Shown here: positions 1 to 7,478 of the stretch, one piece after another
Layout: every line of letters begins with the position of its first letter
Numbering within the stretch: the stretch's first letter is position 1
Assembly (NCBI GenBank): GCA_023127875.1
Contig: JAGMFA010000021.1
Coordinates: 1 to 18,573, forward strand
Direction: 5' to 3'
Length of the DNA: 18,573 nt
Origin: Candidatus Zixiibacteriota bacterium
GTDB lineage: Bacteria; Zixibacteria; MSB-5A5; SM1-73
Position numbers and translations under genes: made by a program
Notes under the pieces: model-generated
What the model saw: the letters and a program-made list of their open reading frames with translations, nothing else
Databases searched by the model: none
What the model was told of the DNA's origin: nothing

Positions 1-4
1 TCTT

Positions 5-20
5 TGTGACAAATTTCACT
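5..20 (+). promoter_or_regulatory. Candidate CRP/FNR-family activator site
   Basis: TGTGA, a six-base spacer and TCACT are visible, matching nine of the ten conserved positions of the E. coli CRP consensus TGTGA-N6-TCACA. The centre is at 12.5. If transcription starts at A54, the site is centred at -41.5, the classical class II activator position, and it abuts the -35 box. A CRP-family regulator in this organism is inferred, not seen. Confidence 0.5.
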
Positions 21-48
21 TGACAGAAACATCCTTTCTGTGTATATA
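20..48 (+). promoter_or_regulatory. Sigma-70-type promoter of the HMG-CoA/MCC cluster
   Basis: The -35 box TTGACA (20-25) is followed by a 17-base spacer and the -10 box TATATA (43-48). Start of transcription is expected near 54-56, giving a leader of about 97 bases before the HMG-CoA synthase gene. A perfect 7-bp inverted repeat (ACAGAAA at 23-29, TTTCTGT at 35-41) lies across the -35 and the spacer and could be an operator. It is the only clear promoter seen ahead of the nine + strand genes that follow. Confidence 0.75.
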
Positions 49-151
49 GTGATAGTTTTTGAAGGTTTATTTGCACTAAATGAAACAAAATTGGATCACC
101 TTTGGCAGGTAAATCTTTCCAATCATTATCTATGAAAAAAGTGAGGAGGAA

Positions 152-1198
152 ATGGTCGGAATAGTTGGCTACGGAGCATATGTTCCCAGAAACAGGATAA
201 AGGTAGAGGAGATCGCCAAGGTGTGGGGTGCAGATGCCCCCAGTTATAAGAAGGGACTTTTGTTGTATGAGAAGTCAGTCCCTAGTCCGGATCAGGACAC
301 CATAACCATGGCGGTGGAGGCGACCAAGCATGCCTTGAGGCGCGCAAACATTGATCCCATAGAGATTGGAGCGGTTTACGTGGGATCTGAATCTCATCCC
401 TATGCGGTTAAACCTTCCGGCACTGTCTTGGCGGAAGCAATTGGAGCTACACCGGATATACATTGCGCTGATTACGAGTTCGCCTGTAAGGCGGGAAGCG
501 AAGCCATGTTTGTTTGCATAGGGTTGGTCGAAGCCGGATCGATCAAATATGGCTTGGCAGTGGGAGCAGATACCTCTCAGGGCGCTCCAGGTGATGCTCT
601 GGAGTATTCGGCTGCTGCCGGAGCGGCATCCTTCATATTCGGCAAGGAGAATCTGATAGCAAAAGCGCTTTACACCAATTCCTATATGACCGACACCCCT
701 GATTTCTGGAGGAGGGAGCATCAATTCTATCCCCGGCATGCCAGCCGTTTCACCGGAGAGCCCGCCTACTTCAAACATATCATTGGAGCGGCTAAGGGGA
801 TCATGAGCAAGGCAAACATGAAGCCGGAAGATTTTAACTACGTTATCTTCCATCAGCCCAATGGAAAATTCCCCCAGAGGGTAGGGAAGATGCTGGGATT
901 TACAAAGGAACAGATAGAACCGGGATGGCTTTGTCCCACATTGGGCAATACTTACTCTGGATCATCTCCCATGGGGCTTACTTCGACTTTGGATATTTCC
1001 AAACCCGGAGATAAAATCCTGATGGTCTCCTATGGTTCCGGAGCGGGAAGCGATGGGTTCATATTTGAAGTTACCGACAGGATTGAGGAGGTGCGGGACA
1101 AGGCTCCCCATACCAGATTCCAGTTGGATAACAATAAGAAATATATCGATTACGGCACATATGCCAAATTTAGAGGCAAGATCCGAATGGGAACGTAA
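152..1198 (+). CDS. Hydroxymethylglutaryl-CoA synthase, archaeal type
   Basis: 348 aa. In the forward direction it condenses acetyl-CoA with acetoacetyl-CoA and water to give HMG-CoA and CoA. The length and sequence fit the short archaeal HMGCS family rather than the longer eukaryotic/Gram-positive form. The catalytic Cys is C112 in the segment DYEFACKAGSEA, the general-base Glu is E80 in GSESHPYAVKPSG, and the active-site His is H234 in VIFHQPNGKFP. The start is supported by a strong Shine-Dalgarno sequence (GGAGGA, 145-150). In archaea this enzyme forms a complex with an acetoacetyl-CoA thiolase and a DUF35 protein, and both partners follow here (1990-3147, 3331-3720). The stop codon lies inside the left arm of a repeat element (see 1191-1380). 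Family assignment is confident. Whether it feeds mevalonate synthesis or works with the leucine-type genes downstream is not decided by sequence. Confidence 0.93.
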   Translation: MVGIVGYGAYVPRNRIKVEEIAKVWGADAPSYKKGLLLYEKSVPSPDQDTITMAVEATKHALRRANIDPIEIGAVYVGSESHPYAVKPSGTVLAEAIGATPDIHCADYEFACKAGSEAMFVCIGLVEAGSIKYGLAVGADTSQGAPGDALEYSAAAGAASFIFGKENLIAKALYTNSYMTDTPDFWRREHQFYPRHASRFTGEPAYFKHIIGAAKGIMSKANMKPEDFNYVIFHQPNGKFPQRVGKMLGFTKEQIEPGWLCPTLGNTYSGSSPMGLTSTLDISKPGDKILMVSYGSGAGSDGFIFEVTDRIEEVRDKAPHTRFQLDNNKKYIDYGTYAKFRGKIRMGT

Positions 1199-1380
1199 AC
1201 TGATCGAAGCTGGTTTGACGGTATCGATGCTCGTTTCGATGCTGGATGCTGGGAATTCGAAGCTGGATAAAACCCAGAGTAGCAGTGAAAGGATTTTCAG
1301 AGGAGATGACATTTTCGAGCTTCAAGCCTCGAGGAGACGAGCCTCGATACGAGCTTCGTCACCGATAAACGATTGACTTT
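1191..1380 (+). repeat. Class A inverted-repeat element, copy E1 (empty)
   Basis: The left arm (1191 to about 1270) contains repeated cgatgc / cgaagc units. The right arm (about 1315-1380) contains their complements. Bases 1191-1248 match the left arm of the next element (1407-1464) at 52 of 58 positions, and 1339-1380 closely match that element's right arm (1926-1967). The interior of roughly 45 bases has no gene. The HMG-CoA synthase stop codon (1196-1198) is within the left arm. E1 is thus a gene-less tandem sibling of the next element. Confidence 0.8.
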
Positions 1381-1406
1381 TAATTTTGTTTACAAATGTA
1401 AGATGT

Positions 1407-1967
1407 GAACATAAACTAATCGATGCTGGTTTGTCGGTGGCGATGCTCGTTTCGATGCTGGATGTTCGAGATTCGAAGCGGGAAAAGACTTAGATTTGAA
1501 ATGAATGTAAGAAGTCCAATAAGGAGCTTTGCTGACTTGGAGGTATATCAAAATAGCTATAGAGGATCGATTGAGGTCATCACCAAGGTTATACCAAAGC
1601 TTCCAAAAGAGGAACAATATGATTTAGCCAATCAAATGCGCAGATCAGCAAAAGCTGTTCCTCGGCTAATAGCTGAAGGCTATTCGAAAAAACACCAGAA
1701 CAAAGGTTTCCAGAAATATCTTGATGATGCCATGGCCGAATCGAATGAGATGATAGTATGCTTGAGTCACGCGCGAGACCTGTATTCGCGATACGTGGAT
1801 CCGGAGCTGTGTGAACAGTTGATAGATCTCTATGACAAGTCCAGCAGGCAACTATACAATTTGGCCAGGAAGTGGAGAGACTTTAAGAGAGGTTGAGGGT
1901 TTCGAGCTTCGCGCATCGCATAGCCGAGCTTCGATACGAGCATCGCTAACGACTAACGAGTGACTTT
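1407..1967 (+). mobile_element. Class A inverted-repeat element, copy E2, with a four-helix-bundle gene
   Basis: The left arm (1407 to about 1490) and right arm (about 1903-1967) are imperfect inverted repeats. For instance GATGCTCGTTTCGATGC on the left faces gcttcgatacgagcatc on the right. They enclose the gene at 1501-1896. The same arms occur without a gene in E1 just upstream and, more diverged, in E3 (3157-3313). Mobility is inferred from the repeated gene-bearing and gene-less forms; no transposase is present. The annotated element could also be an IVS-like RNA hairpin. Confidence 0.65.
1501..1896 (+). CDS. Four-helix-bundle protein (23S rRNA IVS-protein family)
   Basis: 131 aa. It belongs to the family named after proteins encoded in intervening sequences of 23S rRNA (PF05635/TIGR02436 type). 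Supporting features are an N-terminal segment SFADLEVYQNSY, LPKEEQYDLANQMRRSAKAVPRLIAEGY in the middle (residues about 43-70) and four predicted long amphipathic helices. Members form small oligomers; their function is unsettled. The start ATG 1501 is chosen because further upstream the reading frame runs into the repeat arm; no good Shine-Dalgarno is seen. The gene interrupts the HMG-CoA synthase-thiolase operon on the same strand and is flanked by inverted-repeat arms. It shares family but little sequence with the second copy at 9035-9382, so the two are probably independent arrivals. Confidence 0.88.
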   Translation: MNVRSPIRSFADLEVYQNSYRGSIEVITKVIPKLPKEEQYDLANQMRRSAKAVPRLIAEGYSKKHQNKGFQKYLDDAMAESNEMIVCLSHARDLYSRYVDPELCEQLIDLYDKSSRQLYNLARKWRDFKRG

Positions 1968-1989
1968 CAGTAAAAAAAGGAGAAAACAC

Positions 1990-3147
1990 ATGAGAGATGT
2001 TGCCATCATAGGTGTGGGAATGAACAAGTGGGGGGAGCTGTGGCAGAAATCGTTAAGGGACATATTTGTGGAGAGTGCCCTTTTAGCCATTGAGGATGCC
2101 GGGGTTGATCATATCGATTCCATGTATGTGGGTTGCATGACCTCCGGCATTTTTGTGGGACAGGAACATCTTTCCTCCCTTTTAGCTGATTACTTAGGAG
2201 CCGGCCCCATCCCTTCAGTCCGGGTGGAATCTGCCTGTGCATCAGGTGGTCTGGCGGTAAGAATAGGATTTATGGATGTGGCTTCCGGTATGTCTGATAT
2301 AGTTCTGGTAGGAGGTGTGGAGAAGATGACCGATGTGGGCGGAGATGGCGCCACTTACGCCCTTTCTACCGCGGCTGATCAGGAATACGAGGTCTATCAT
2401 GGGATCACTTTCCCCGGTCTTTATGCCCTGATGGCAAGAAGTCATATGCATAAATATGGCACTACCAGAGAACAGTTAGCCCAGGTGGCGGTGAAAAATC
2501 ACGAAAATGGGTCCAAAAATCCTTTAGCTCAGTTTCCTCAGAAGGTCACGGTAGACCAGGTGATCAACTCCATTATGATAGCCGATCCTCTGACCATACT
2601 GGACTGTTCTCCCATCACGGATGGTGCAGCGTGTGCTATCCTGTGTCCGGCTGATATGGCCAAAAAGATATCAAAGAAGCCTCCGGTAAAGATAATCGGA
2701 TCAGGCAATGCCACCGATACCATCGCCATCCACAGCCGTAAGGATCTAACCACTCTTTCCGCCACTGTGAAGGCTGCGGAGGTGGCATACAAGATGGCAA
2801 ACGTAAAGCCGGACGATATTGATCTGGCGGAGGTACATGATTGTTTCACCATAGCTGAGATAATTGTGATGGAGGATTTAGGTTTTGTTAAGAAGGGCGA
2901 AGGTGGAAAAGCCGTCGAGAGCGGAATGACTGCCATAGGAGGGAAAAAGCCGATCAACACCAGCGGTGGCCTGAAATCCAAGGGGCATCCGGTGGGAGCA
3001 ACCGGCGTTGGGCAGGTAGTGGAGATAGTTCATCAGCTTAGAGGTGAAGCTGGTGACAGGCTGGTCAAAGACGCTAAAATCGGGCTTACTCAGAACATGG
3101 GTGGTAGTGGGGGAAGCGCAGTGGTTCACATAATGCAAGCCATGTAA
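1990..3147 (+). CDS. Acetyl-CoA acetyltransferase, SCP-x/archaeal thiolase type
   Basis: 385 aa. It condenses two acetyl-CoA to acetoacetyl-CoA, or cleaves acetoacetyl-CoA. The nucleophile is C83 in VESACASGG, and active-site histidines are H283 ([10 protein letters not shown]) and H333 ([11 protein letters not shown]). The C-terminus reads [14 protein letters not shown], without the second catalytic Cys motif of FadA/AtoB-type thiolases, which fits the archaeal/SCP-x class. The start ATG 1990 has an AGGAG Shine-Dalgarno about 8 bases upstream. In archaea this class channels acetoacetyl-CoA directly to HMG-CoA synthase through a DUF35 bridge. Finding all three genes close together strongly suggests the same complex here. 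Repeat elements fill both intergenic gaps. Confidence 0.92.
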   Translation: MRDVAIIGVGMNKWGELWQKSLRDIFVESALLAIEDAGVDHIDSMYVGCMTSGIFVGQEHLSSLLADYLGAGPIPSVRVESACASGGLAVRIGFMDVASGMSDIVLVGGVEKMTDVGGDGATYALSTAADQEYEVYHGITFPGLYALMARSHMHKYGTTREQLAQVAVKNHENGSKNPLAQFPQKVTVDQVINSIMIADPLTILDCSPITDGAACAILCPADMAKKISKKPPVKIIGSGNATDTIAIHSRKDLTTLSATVKAAEVAYKMANVKPDDIDLAEVHDCFTIAEIIVMEDLGFVKKGEGGKAVESGMTAIGGKKPINTSGGLKSKGHPVGATGVGQVVEIVHQLRGEAGDRLVKDAKIGLTQNMGGSGGSAVVHIMQAM

Positions 3148-3156
3148 ATTCAGTAA

Positions 3157-3313
3157 GTCGAAGTTCGTTTAACGGTGTCGATGCTCGTATCGAAGTCCGT
3201 TTGTCGAAGTTCGAATCTCGAATTTGATTTTTATTTGTTTGAGGTTTTTCGAGTTTCCATAACCGAGTTTCGAGCATCGAAACGAGCTTCGCAACCGATA
3301 AACGATAACCGAC
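3157..3313 (+). repeat. Class A inverted-repeat element, copy E3 (empty)
   Basis: The left arm (about 3157-3222) has units such as gtcgatgctcgt and atcgaagtccgt. The right arm (about 3262-3313) carries the complements (gagcatcgaaacgagcttcg). The interior is about 40 bases and AT-rich with no gene. The left arm starts 10 bases after the thiolase stop codon. It is clearly related to E1 and E2 but more diverged. Confidence 0.72.
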
Positions 3314-3330
3314 ATTCGGAGGTAACCAAA

Positions 3331-3720
3331 ATGTTCCCAGCCAGATACTGGAGAGAGATACCCCAAAGATACAGATTAGAGGCAAAGAAATGCAAAGGTT
3401 GCGGGAAGATATACTTCCCCCCGCGGCTCATTTGCGCTGAATGCAAATCCAGGGATTTTGAGGATGTAAAACTCAAGGATCAAGGGAAACTGGTCAGCTA
3501 TACCGTGATCCGTGTAGCACCCAGCCAATTTGTGGATCAGTCTCCCTATCCCATGGGGATAGTGGAGTTGGATGATGGGACTAAACTGTTAGCCCAGATT
3601 GCTGATTGCGAGCCGGATCAGCTTAAAATTGGAATGAAGCTGAGGCTGGAATTCCGGAAGATCCAGCAGGATGGTGAGGCAGGTATTCTGTGTTACGGAT
3701 ACAAATATGTTCCAGGGTAA
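3331..3720 (+). CDS. DUF35 Zn-ribbon/OB-fold protein, thiolase-HMGCS scaffold
   Basis: 129 aa. An N-terminal rubredoxin-like zinc ribbon (C21, C24, C35, C38 in KCKGCGKIYFPPRLICAEC) is followed by an OB-fold (about residues 45-125, KLVSYTVIRVAP to YGYKYVPG). In methanogens the equivalent protein bridges the acetoacetyl-CoA thiolase and HMG-CoA synthase and shares their CoA site. The adjacent genes make that role likely here. Start ATG 3331 is fixed by GGAGG at 3318-3322; longer versions would run into the repeat arm. DUF35 proteins also serve other thiolases, but the three-gene context argues against that. Confidence 0.9.
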   Translation: MFPARYWREIPQRYRLEAKKCKGCGKIYFPPRLICAECKSRDFEDVKLKDQGKLVSYTVIRVAPSQFVDQSPYPMGIVELDDGTKLLAQIADCEPDQLKIGMKLRLEFRKIQQDGEAGILCYGYKYVPG

Positions 3721-3901
3721 GAAGTTCCTTAAGAAACGCAAGGACTCGGTTCATTAGGCCGGGCCGATTTTAACCGGAGTGTAAAGGTTGGGGACTGTTG
3801 AAAAGGTGTTTTTGGAGTGCGAAAGCTTGCTTTCGCGATCTTTAAAACCGCATCAGCAAGCTGATGCACTCCTTTAACTATTCCGCATACAAAAATGTTC
3901 C
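3697..3901. repeat. 17-bp near-direct repeats flanking an intergenic insertion
   Basis: Bases 3697-3713 (end of the DUF35 gene) and 3885-3901 (start of the MCC beta gene) match at 15 of 17 positions. Between them lie 171 bases that include a cruciform-like repeat. The pair could be a duplicated junction made when the intervening DNA arrived, or coincidence. Confidence 0.35.
3797..3879. repeat. Class B two-hairpin (cruciform-like) intergenic repeat, copy B1
   Basis: The outer stem GGAGT (3814-3818) pairs with ACTCC (3868-3872). Inside are two perfect 8-bp hairpins, 3819-3836 (gcgaaagc arms) and 3850-3867 (gcatcagc arms). The element edge TGTTGAAAAGG (3797-3807) partly pairs with CCTTTAAC (3871-3878). 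The same TGTTGAAAA edge occurs in the copy at 18436. No gene is present. It ends 16 bases before the MCC beta start codon. Confidence 0.75.
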
Positions 3902-5502
3902 GAATAGAGAGCAAAATAGACACAAAGAGCTCTGAGTTTCAGCAGAATAAAGCTGAAATGCAGAGGTTGGTCGCAGAGTATCAGGAGATATTAAAGCAGA
4001 TAGCATTGGGGGGACCGGAAAAAGATCGCAAGAGGCACCACGACCGGGGAAAACTCCTGGTCAGGGAAAGACTGGACCTTTTGTTTGATAAGAATACTCC
4101 CTTCGTGGAATTGTCTCCTCTGGCGGCTTATGATATGTATGAGGACGGAGCGCCTGCCGCAGGCATGGTCACCGGAGTGGGGGTAGTGCATGGAAGAGAA
4201 GTTCTGGTTGTAGCGAACGATGCTACGGTTAAGGGAGGAACCTACTTTCCCATTACCATAAAGAAGCATGTTCGGGCTCAAGAGGTGGCTATGGAGAATC
4301 GGCTTCCTTGTATCTATTTAGTCGATTCCGGTGGCATCTTCCTTCCCTATCAGTCCGGAACCTTTCCGGATAAAGATCATTTTGGAAAGATATTCTATAA
4401 CCAGGCTCGCCTCTCTGCTATGGGCATTGCTCAGATCGCCATTGTGATGGGCTCCTGTACAGCCGGAGGAGCGTATGTTCCCGCCATGAGCGATGAGGCG
4501 GTGATCGTCAGAAGGCAGGGGACCATCTTCATCGGCGGTCCCCCTCTGGTGAAGGCGGCAACCGGTGAGGAAGTGACCGACGAGGAGTTGGGAGGTGCTG
4601 ACGTTCACTGCAGGATATCCGGCGTGGCTGATCATTATGCGCTAAACGATAGGCATGCACTCGAAATCGCCAGAAACATTATCCAATGTCTGGATACGCC
4701 TAAAAAATTTGAACTGGATGTGACCGAACCCGAAGATCCATACTATGATCCAGAAGAGCTCTATGGCATAGTTCCCTGGGATATAAGAAAGCCATATGAC
4801 ATCCGGGAGATCATTGCCAGGATAGTTGATGGAAGCAGATTTCATGAATTCAAGGAACTGTACGGACCTACCATAGTAACCGGATTTGCCCGAATCATGG
4901 GCTATCCGGTTGGGATTTTGGGCAATAACGGGGTGCTTTTCTCTGAAAGTTCTCTTAAGGCGGCCCACTTTATGAATCTGTGCACCATGCGAAAGATTCC
5001 CCTTATCTTCTTGCAGAATATCACCGGCTTCATAGTAGGCAAGCAATATGAGCACGGTGGGATTGCCAGGGATGGGGCAAAAATGGTGCATGCGGTGGCA
5101 AATGCAGACGTTCCCAAGCTTACAGTTATCGTGGGTGGTTCCTATGGAGCAGGAAACTACGGCATGTGCGGACGAGCTTATGCCCCGCGCCTTTTGTGGA
5201 TGTGGCCCAATGCCAGAATCTGCGTGATGGGAGGAGAACAGGCGGCTTCCGTTCTTTTAACCGTGAAGATGAGACAGCTGAAAAAACAGGGCAAGACCAT
5301 GACGGAAGAGGAACAACAAAAATTCATGGAGCCCACGATCAAAAAATATGATGAGGAGGCTAGCCCTTACTATAGTGGCGCTCAAATCTGGGATGATGGA
5401 ATTTTAGATCCTCTGGATACCCGCACCGCTTTGGCTTTGGGCATCTCCATGGCACTGAATGCTCCCATCCCCGATCAAAGATTTGGAGTCTTCAGGATGT
5501 AA
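3895..5502 (+). CDS. mccB: Methylcrotonyl-CoA carboxylase, carboxyltransferase (beta) subunit
   Basis: 535 aa, the usual length. It transfers the carboxyl from biotin to 3-methylcrotonyl-CoA, giving 3-methylglutaconyl-CoA, a step of leucine breakdown. It is assigned to the MCC rather than the propionyl- or acetyl-CoA branch. The evidence is the [10 protein letters not shown] segment followed by [15 protein letters not shown], then [30 protein letters not shown] and the C-terminal [17 protein letters not shown]. The N-terminus ([16 protein letters not shown]) also fits MCC beta, so ATG 3895 is credible. There is no Shine-Dalgarno upstream: the DNA ahead of the start is a structured repeat. The biotin carboxylase and BCCP partners lie downstream at 7479 and 9423. 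Geranyl-CoA carboxylase beta is a close relative and remains possible, but the hydratase next door favours MCC. Confidence 0.92.
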   Translation: MFRIESKIDTKSSEFQQNKAEMQRLVAEYQEILKQIALGGPEKDRKRHHDRGKLLVRERLDLLFDKNTPFVELSPLAAYDMYEDGAPAAGMVTGVGVVHGREVLVVANDATVKGGTYFPITIKKHVRAQEVAMENRLPCIYLVDSGGIFLPYQSGTFPDKDHFGKIFYNQARLSAMGIAQIAIVMGSCTAGGAYVPAMSDEAVIVRRQGTIFIGGPPLVKAATGEEVTDEELGGADVHCRISGVADHYALNDRHALEIARNIIQCLDTPKKFELDVTEPEDPYYDPEELYGIVPWDIRKPYDIREIIARIVDGSRFHEFKELYGPTIVTGFARIMGYPVGILGNNGVLFSESSLKAAHFMNLCTMRKIPLIFLQNITGFIVGKQYEHGGIARDGAKMVHAVANADVPKLTVIVGGSYGAGNYGMCGRAYAPRLLWMWPNARICVMGGEQAASVLLTVKMRQLKKQGKTMTEEEQQKFMEPTIKKYDEEASPYYSGAQIWDDGILDPLDTRTALALGISMALNAPIPDQRFGVFRM

Positions 5503-5565
5503 GACTTCTACAACCTAAAAAGGTTGTTTTCTGGAAATACAACCAAAAATGGTTGTATGAAGCTC
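5503..5565. repeat. Class B two-hairpin intergenic repeat, copy B2
   Basis: It starts immediately after the MCC beta stop codon. Two hairpins are ACAACCT/AGGTTGT (5510-5527) and TACAACC/GGTTGTA (5538-5557). An outer pairing of CTTC (5505-5508) with GAAG (5559-5562) closes them. All four arms carry the same heptamer theme, so alternative long-range pairing is possible. It has a short A/T-rich centre and no gene. Confidence 0.65.
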
Positions 5566-5630
5566 ATTACCCCTCAAATAAATTCGGACAATAGAATGAT
5601 TTTTCATTGTGATTAAAGGAGTTCTAAAAA

Positions 5631-6425
5631 TTGACTAAAGAAAAGAGATTCGAGACCATTTTATATTCAACAGAGAACAAAATAGCAAGAATTTATCTCA
5701 ACCGTCCTGAAGTTCACAATGCCTTCAATGAGGTGATGATCGCCGAACTAACTGAGGTCTTCAAAAAGATTTCTGAGGATGGTGGAGTTCGAGTAGTGGT
5801 TCTGACCGGAAATGGTAAGTCTTTTTCGGCTGGAGCAGATTTGAATTGGATGAAGAAAATGATAAATTTTAGCTATGAGCAGAATCTCGAGGATTCGCTC
5901 AAATTAGCCGAGCTATTCTATTTGATGTATTCTCTGCCAAAACCTGTTATTGCCAGGGTGAATGGAGCGGCCATAGGTGGAGGGACAGGTCTGGTGGCGG
6001 TATGTGATATTGCCATTGCCGCAGAGAATGCGAAGTTCAGCTTGAGCGAAGTGAAGCTGGGGTTGGTACCCGCATGTATCTCTCCCTATGTAATTAGAAA
6101 AGTGGGCGAGGGAAGGTGCAGGGAATTCTTTCTGACCGGAGAAAGGCTTATTGCCAAAAGAGCTTTAGAACTGGGTCTGGTGAATCAGGTCGTGCCCTTG
6201 GAGGAATTGGATCAAGCTGTACAGGAAAAAGCTAACCACTTAATCTCCAGCGGGCCTAAAGCGATAGCAATGTGTAAGGAGCTTTTAAAGAATGTACCCG
6301 GTATGAGTTTTGAAAAAGCAAAGACTTACACTGCTGATATGATCGCCTCCATGCGAATAGGGGACGAAGGACAGGAAGGGATGAACGCCTTTCTGGAGAA
6401 GAGAAGACCCAACTGGTCTGAATGA
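5631..6425 (+). CDS. liuC: Methylglutaconyl-CoA hydratase (enoyl-CoA hydratase/crotonase family)
   Basis: 264 aa. It interconverts 3-methylglutaconyl-CoA and HMG-CoA. Crotonase features are the oxyanion-hole segment SFSAGADLNWMK (about residues 64-75), GAAIGGGTGLVAVCD (112-126) and the catalytic Glu E140 in SLSEVKLGLVPA. The combination GADLNWMK, Gly rather than Glu at the GGG-x-G position, and LGLVPACISPYV is typical of LiuC-type methylglutaconyl-CoA hydratases rather than general enoyl-CoA hydratases. The start is TTG 5631: AAAGGAG (5615-5621) precedes it by nine bases, and no suitable ATG exists nearby. It lies between the two MCC subunit loci. This links 3-methylcrotonyl-CoA to the HMG-CoA handled by the first three genes. 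Confidence 0.88.
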   Translation: MTKEKRFETILYSTENKIARIYLNRPEVHNAFNEVMIAELTEVFKKISEDGGVRVVVLTGNGKSFSAGADLNWMKKMINFSYEQNLEDSLKLAELFYLMYSLPKPVIARVNGAAIGGGTGLVAVCDIAIAAENAKFSLSEVKLGLVPACISPYVIRKVGEGRCREFFLTGERLIAKRALELGLVNQVVPLEELDQAVQEKANHLISSGPKAIAMCKELLKNVPGMSFEKAKTYTADMIASMRIGDEGQEGMNAFLEKRRPNWSE

Positions 6426-6522
6426 AAATATCGGAGTCTTCTCCGAGATGATTGGTGGTATATGAGGTCTATTTGCCACACAGAAGTAAAGTCAGGTGCT
6501 ATGGATCTTGCGGACTTTTCCT

Positions 6523-6580
6523 ACCTCTCCCCCTTTGTTCCCCCTCTCCATTTTATGGAGAGGGGGACAGGGGGTGAGGT
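6523..6580. repeat. Large C/G-rich intergenic hairpin
   Basis: CCCCCTCTCC (6540-6549) pairs perfectly with GGAGAGGGGG (6557-6566) over a 7-base AT loop. A second stem, ACCTCTCCCCC (6523-6533) with GGGGGTGAGGT (6570-6580), matches at 10 of 11. It is a dispersed-repeat type common in uncultivated bacteria. No T-tract follows, so it is not a classic terminator. It sits in the 275-base gap between liuC and the Cys-rich gene, which otherwise shows nothing recognisable. Confidence 0.7.
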
Positions 6581-6700
6581 CTTCAGAATGTCAACCCAAT
6601 TAAGTCACGAAGAATCGTAATCTTACTTAGGTATTCTAACTACTAAAGTGGAGAAGTGCCAAACATCATGGTGAAGACGTTCACAACATCTTAAAAAGCT

Positions 6701-7471
6701 ATGAAGAGAGAGAAAATCATAAAACAACTGGATTGGGTTCGAAAGGAGTTCGGCAGTATAGAAGAATACATCAAGATTCACTACGGCAAGCAGGCTCCGT
6801 TTTCCATTCTTGGGGATGTCTGCCTAGTTCATCTAGATAGCCCGGATGAAGAGACCGTTAAGGAGAGAGAACGGGAATTCCTGAAAGATGACGGACTTCA
6901 CGATGATTGTCCTCTATGTCAATTGGAGAGAGAGGAAGATGGATTTGTGGTCTATGATGGGTGTGACGGGTGGTGTCCGGAATGTAAACAAAAGGAAACC
7001 TGTGAGAACTATGATCCTGAGGAATGGAAAGAAGAGAAGACAGAGGAGATAGGTTCCAGGGTACCAAACGAAGCTAAGGGATTACCACGTAGCCCTTGGT
7101 CGAGTAGCTTTGTGAATACAGATAATTTAGATGAGATGTCTCCGGGTTTAGCTATGCAGATTCTATCGTTGGGTGTTTTAGCGCATGCCATTGAATTGAA
7201 GATGGATTTGGAAAATCATGACTCTGCTGAAGACGTAATTCGGAGTTTTGTGGAACCCATCGAGTCAGCCTGCAATGACTTGAAATTATTTTTGGCAAGT
7301 GAATCAACGTCTTTTGTCCCGAATGAAATCCCGGTTAACATTCAGGTAGCTATTTCTGCGTTATCTCAACTTGCTGCCCGTGAATTCAGGGAAAAGGCAA
7401 GTGATTTGATTGTAAAGTTGGAGAAACTTCTGAATTTAGTTGAGAGAATTGAGACTCAACCCTCTTTTTGA
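6701..7471 (+). CDS. Unknown Cys-rich, probably metal-binding protein
   Basis: 256 aa; I do not recognise the family. Residues 1-65 are charged and probably helical. A Cys-rich segment follows at 70-101 (C70, C73, C88, C92, C95, C101, with CPLC and CPEC pairs), which looks like a zinc site or small iron-sulfur site. Residues 145-256 look helical, with many Leu and Glu, and end in a likely coiled segment. No signal peptide or membrane helix is seen. The gene ends 7 bases before the biotin carboxylase start, so it is probably co-transcribed and may be translationally coupled. Its Shine-Dalgarno is weak. It is not a known part of leucine degradation or HMG-CoA metabolism. It may be a regulator, an accessory factor or unrelated cargo. 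Confidence 0.75.
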   Translation: MKREKIIKQLDWVRKEFGSIEEYIKIHYGKQAPFSILGDVCLVHLDSPDEETVKEREREFLKDDGLHDDCPLCQLEREEDGFVVYDGCDGWCPECKQKETCENYDPEEWKEEKTEEIGSRVPNEAKGLPRSPWSSSFVNTDNLDEMSPGLAMQILSLGVLAHAIELKMDLENHDSAEDVIRSFVEPIESACNDLKLFLASESTSFVPNEIPVNIQVAISALSQLAAREFREKASDLIVKLEKLLNLVERIETQPSF

Positions 7472-7478
7472 TTGTTGC

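Noticed and set aside
1191..1967. A 23S rRNA fragment around the four-helix-bundle gene
   Set aside because: No rRNA sequence is recognisable; the flanks are repeat arms and operon genes.
2538..2981. Antisense open frames inside the thiolase and other genes
   Set aside because: They overlap strongly supported genes, lack ribosome binding sites and have no family features; they are shadow frames.
3895..5502. Propionyl-CoA or acetyl-CoA carboxylase carboxyltransferase
   Set aside because: The [15 protein letters not shown] and [17 protein letters not shown] segments, the length and the liuC neighbour all favour MCC beta.
6523..6580. Rho-independent terminator after liuC
   Set aside because: The hairpin is strong but no T-tract follows; it matches a dispersed repeat type instead.
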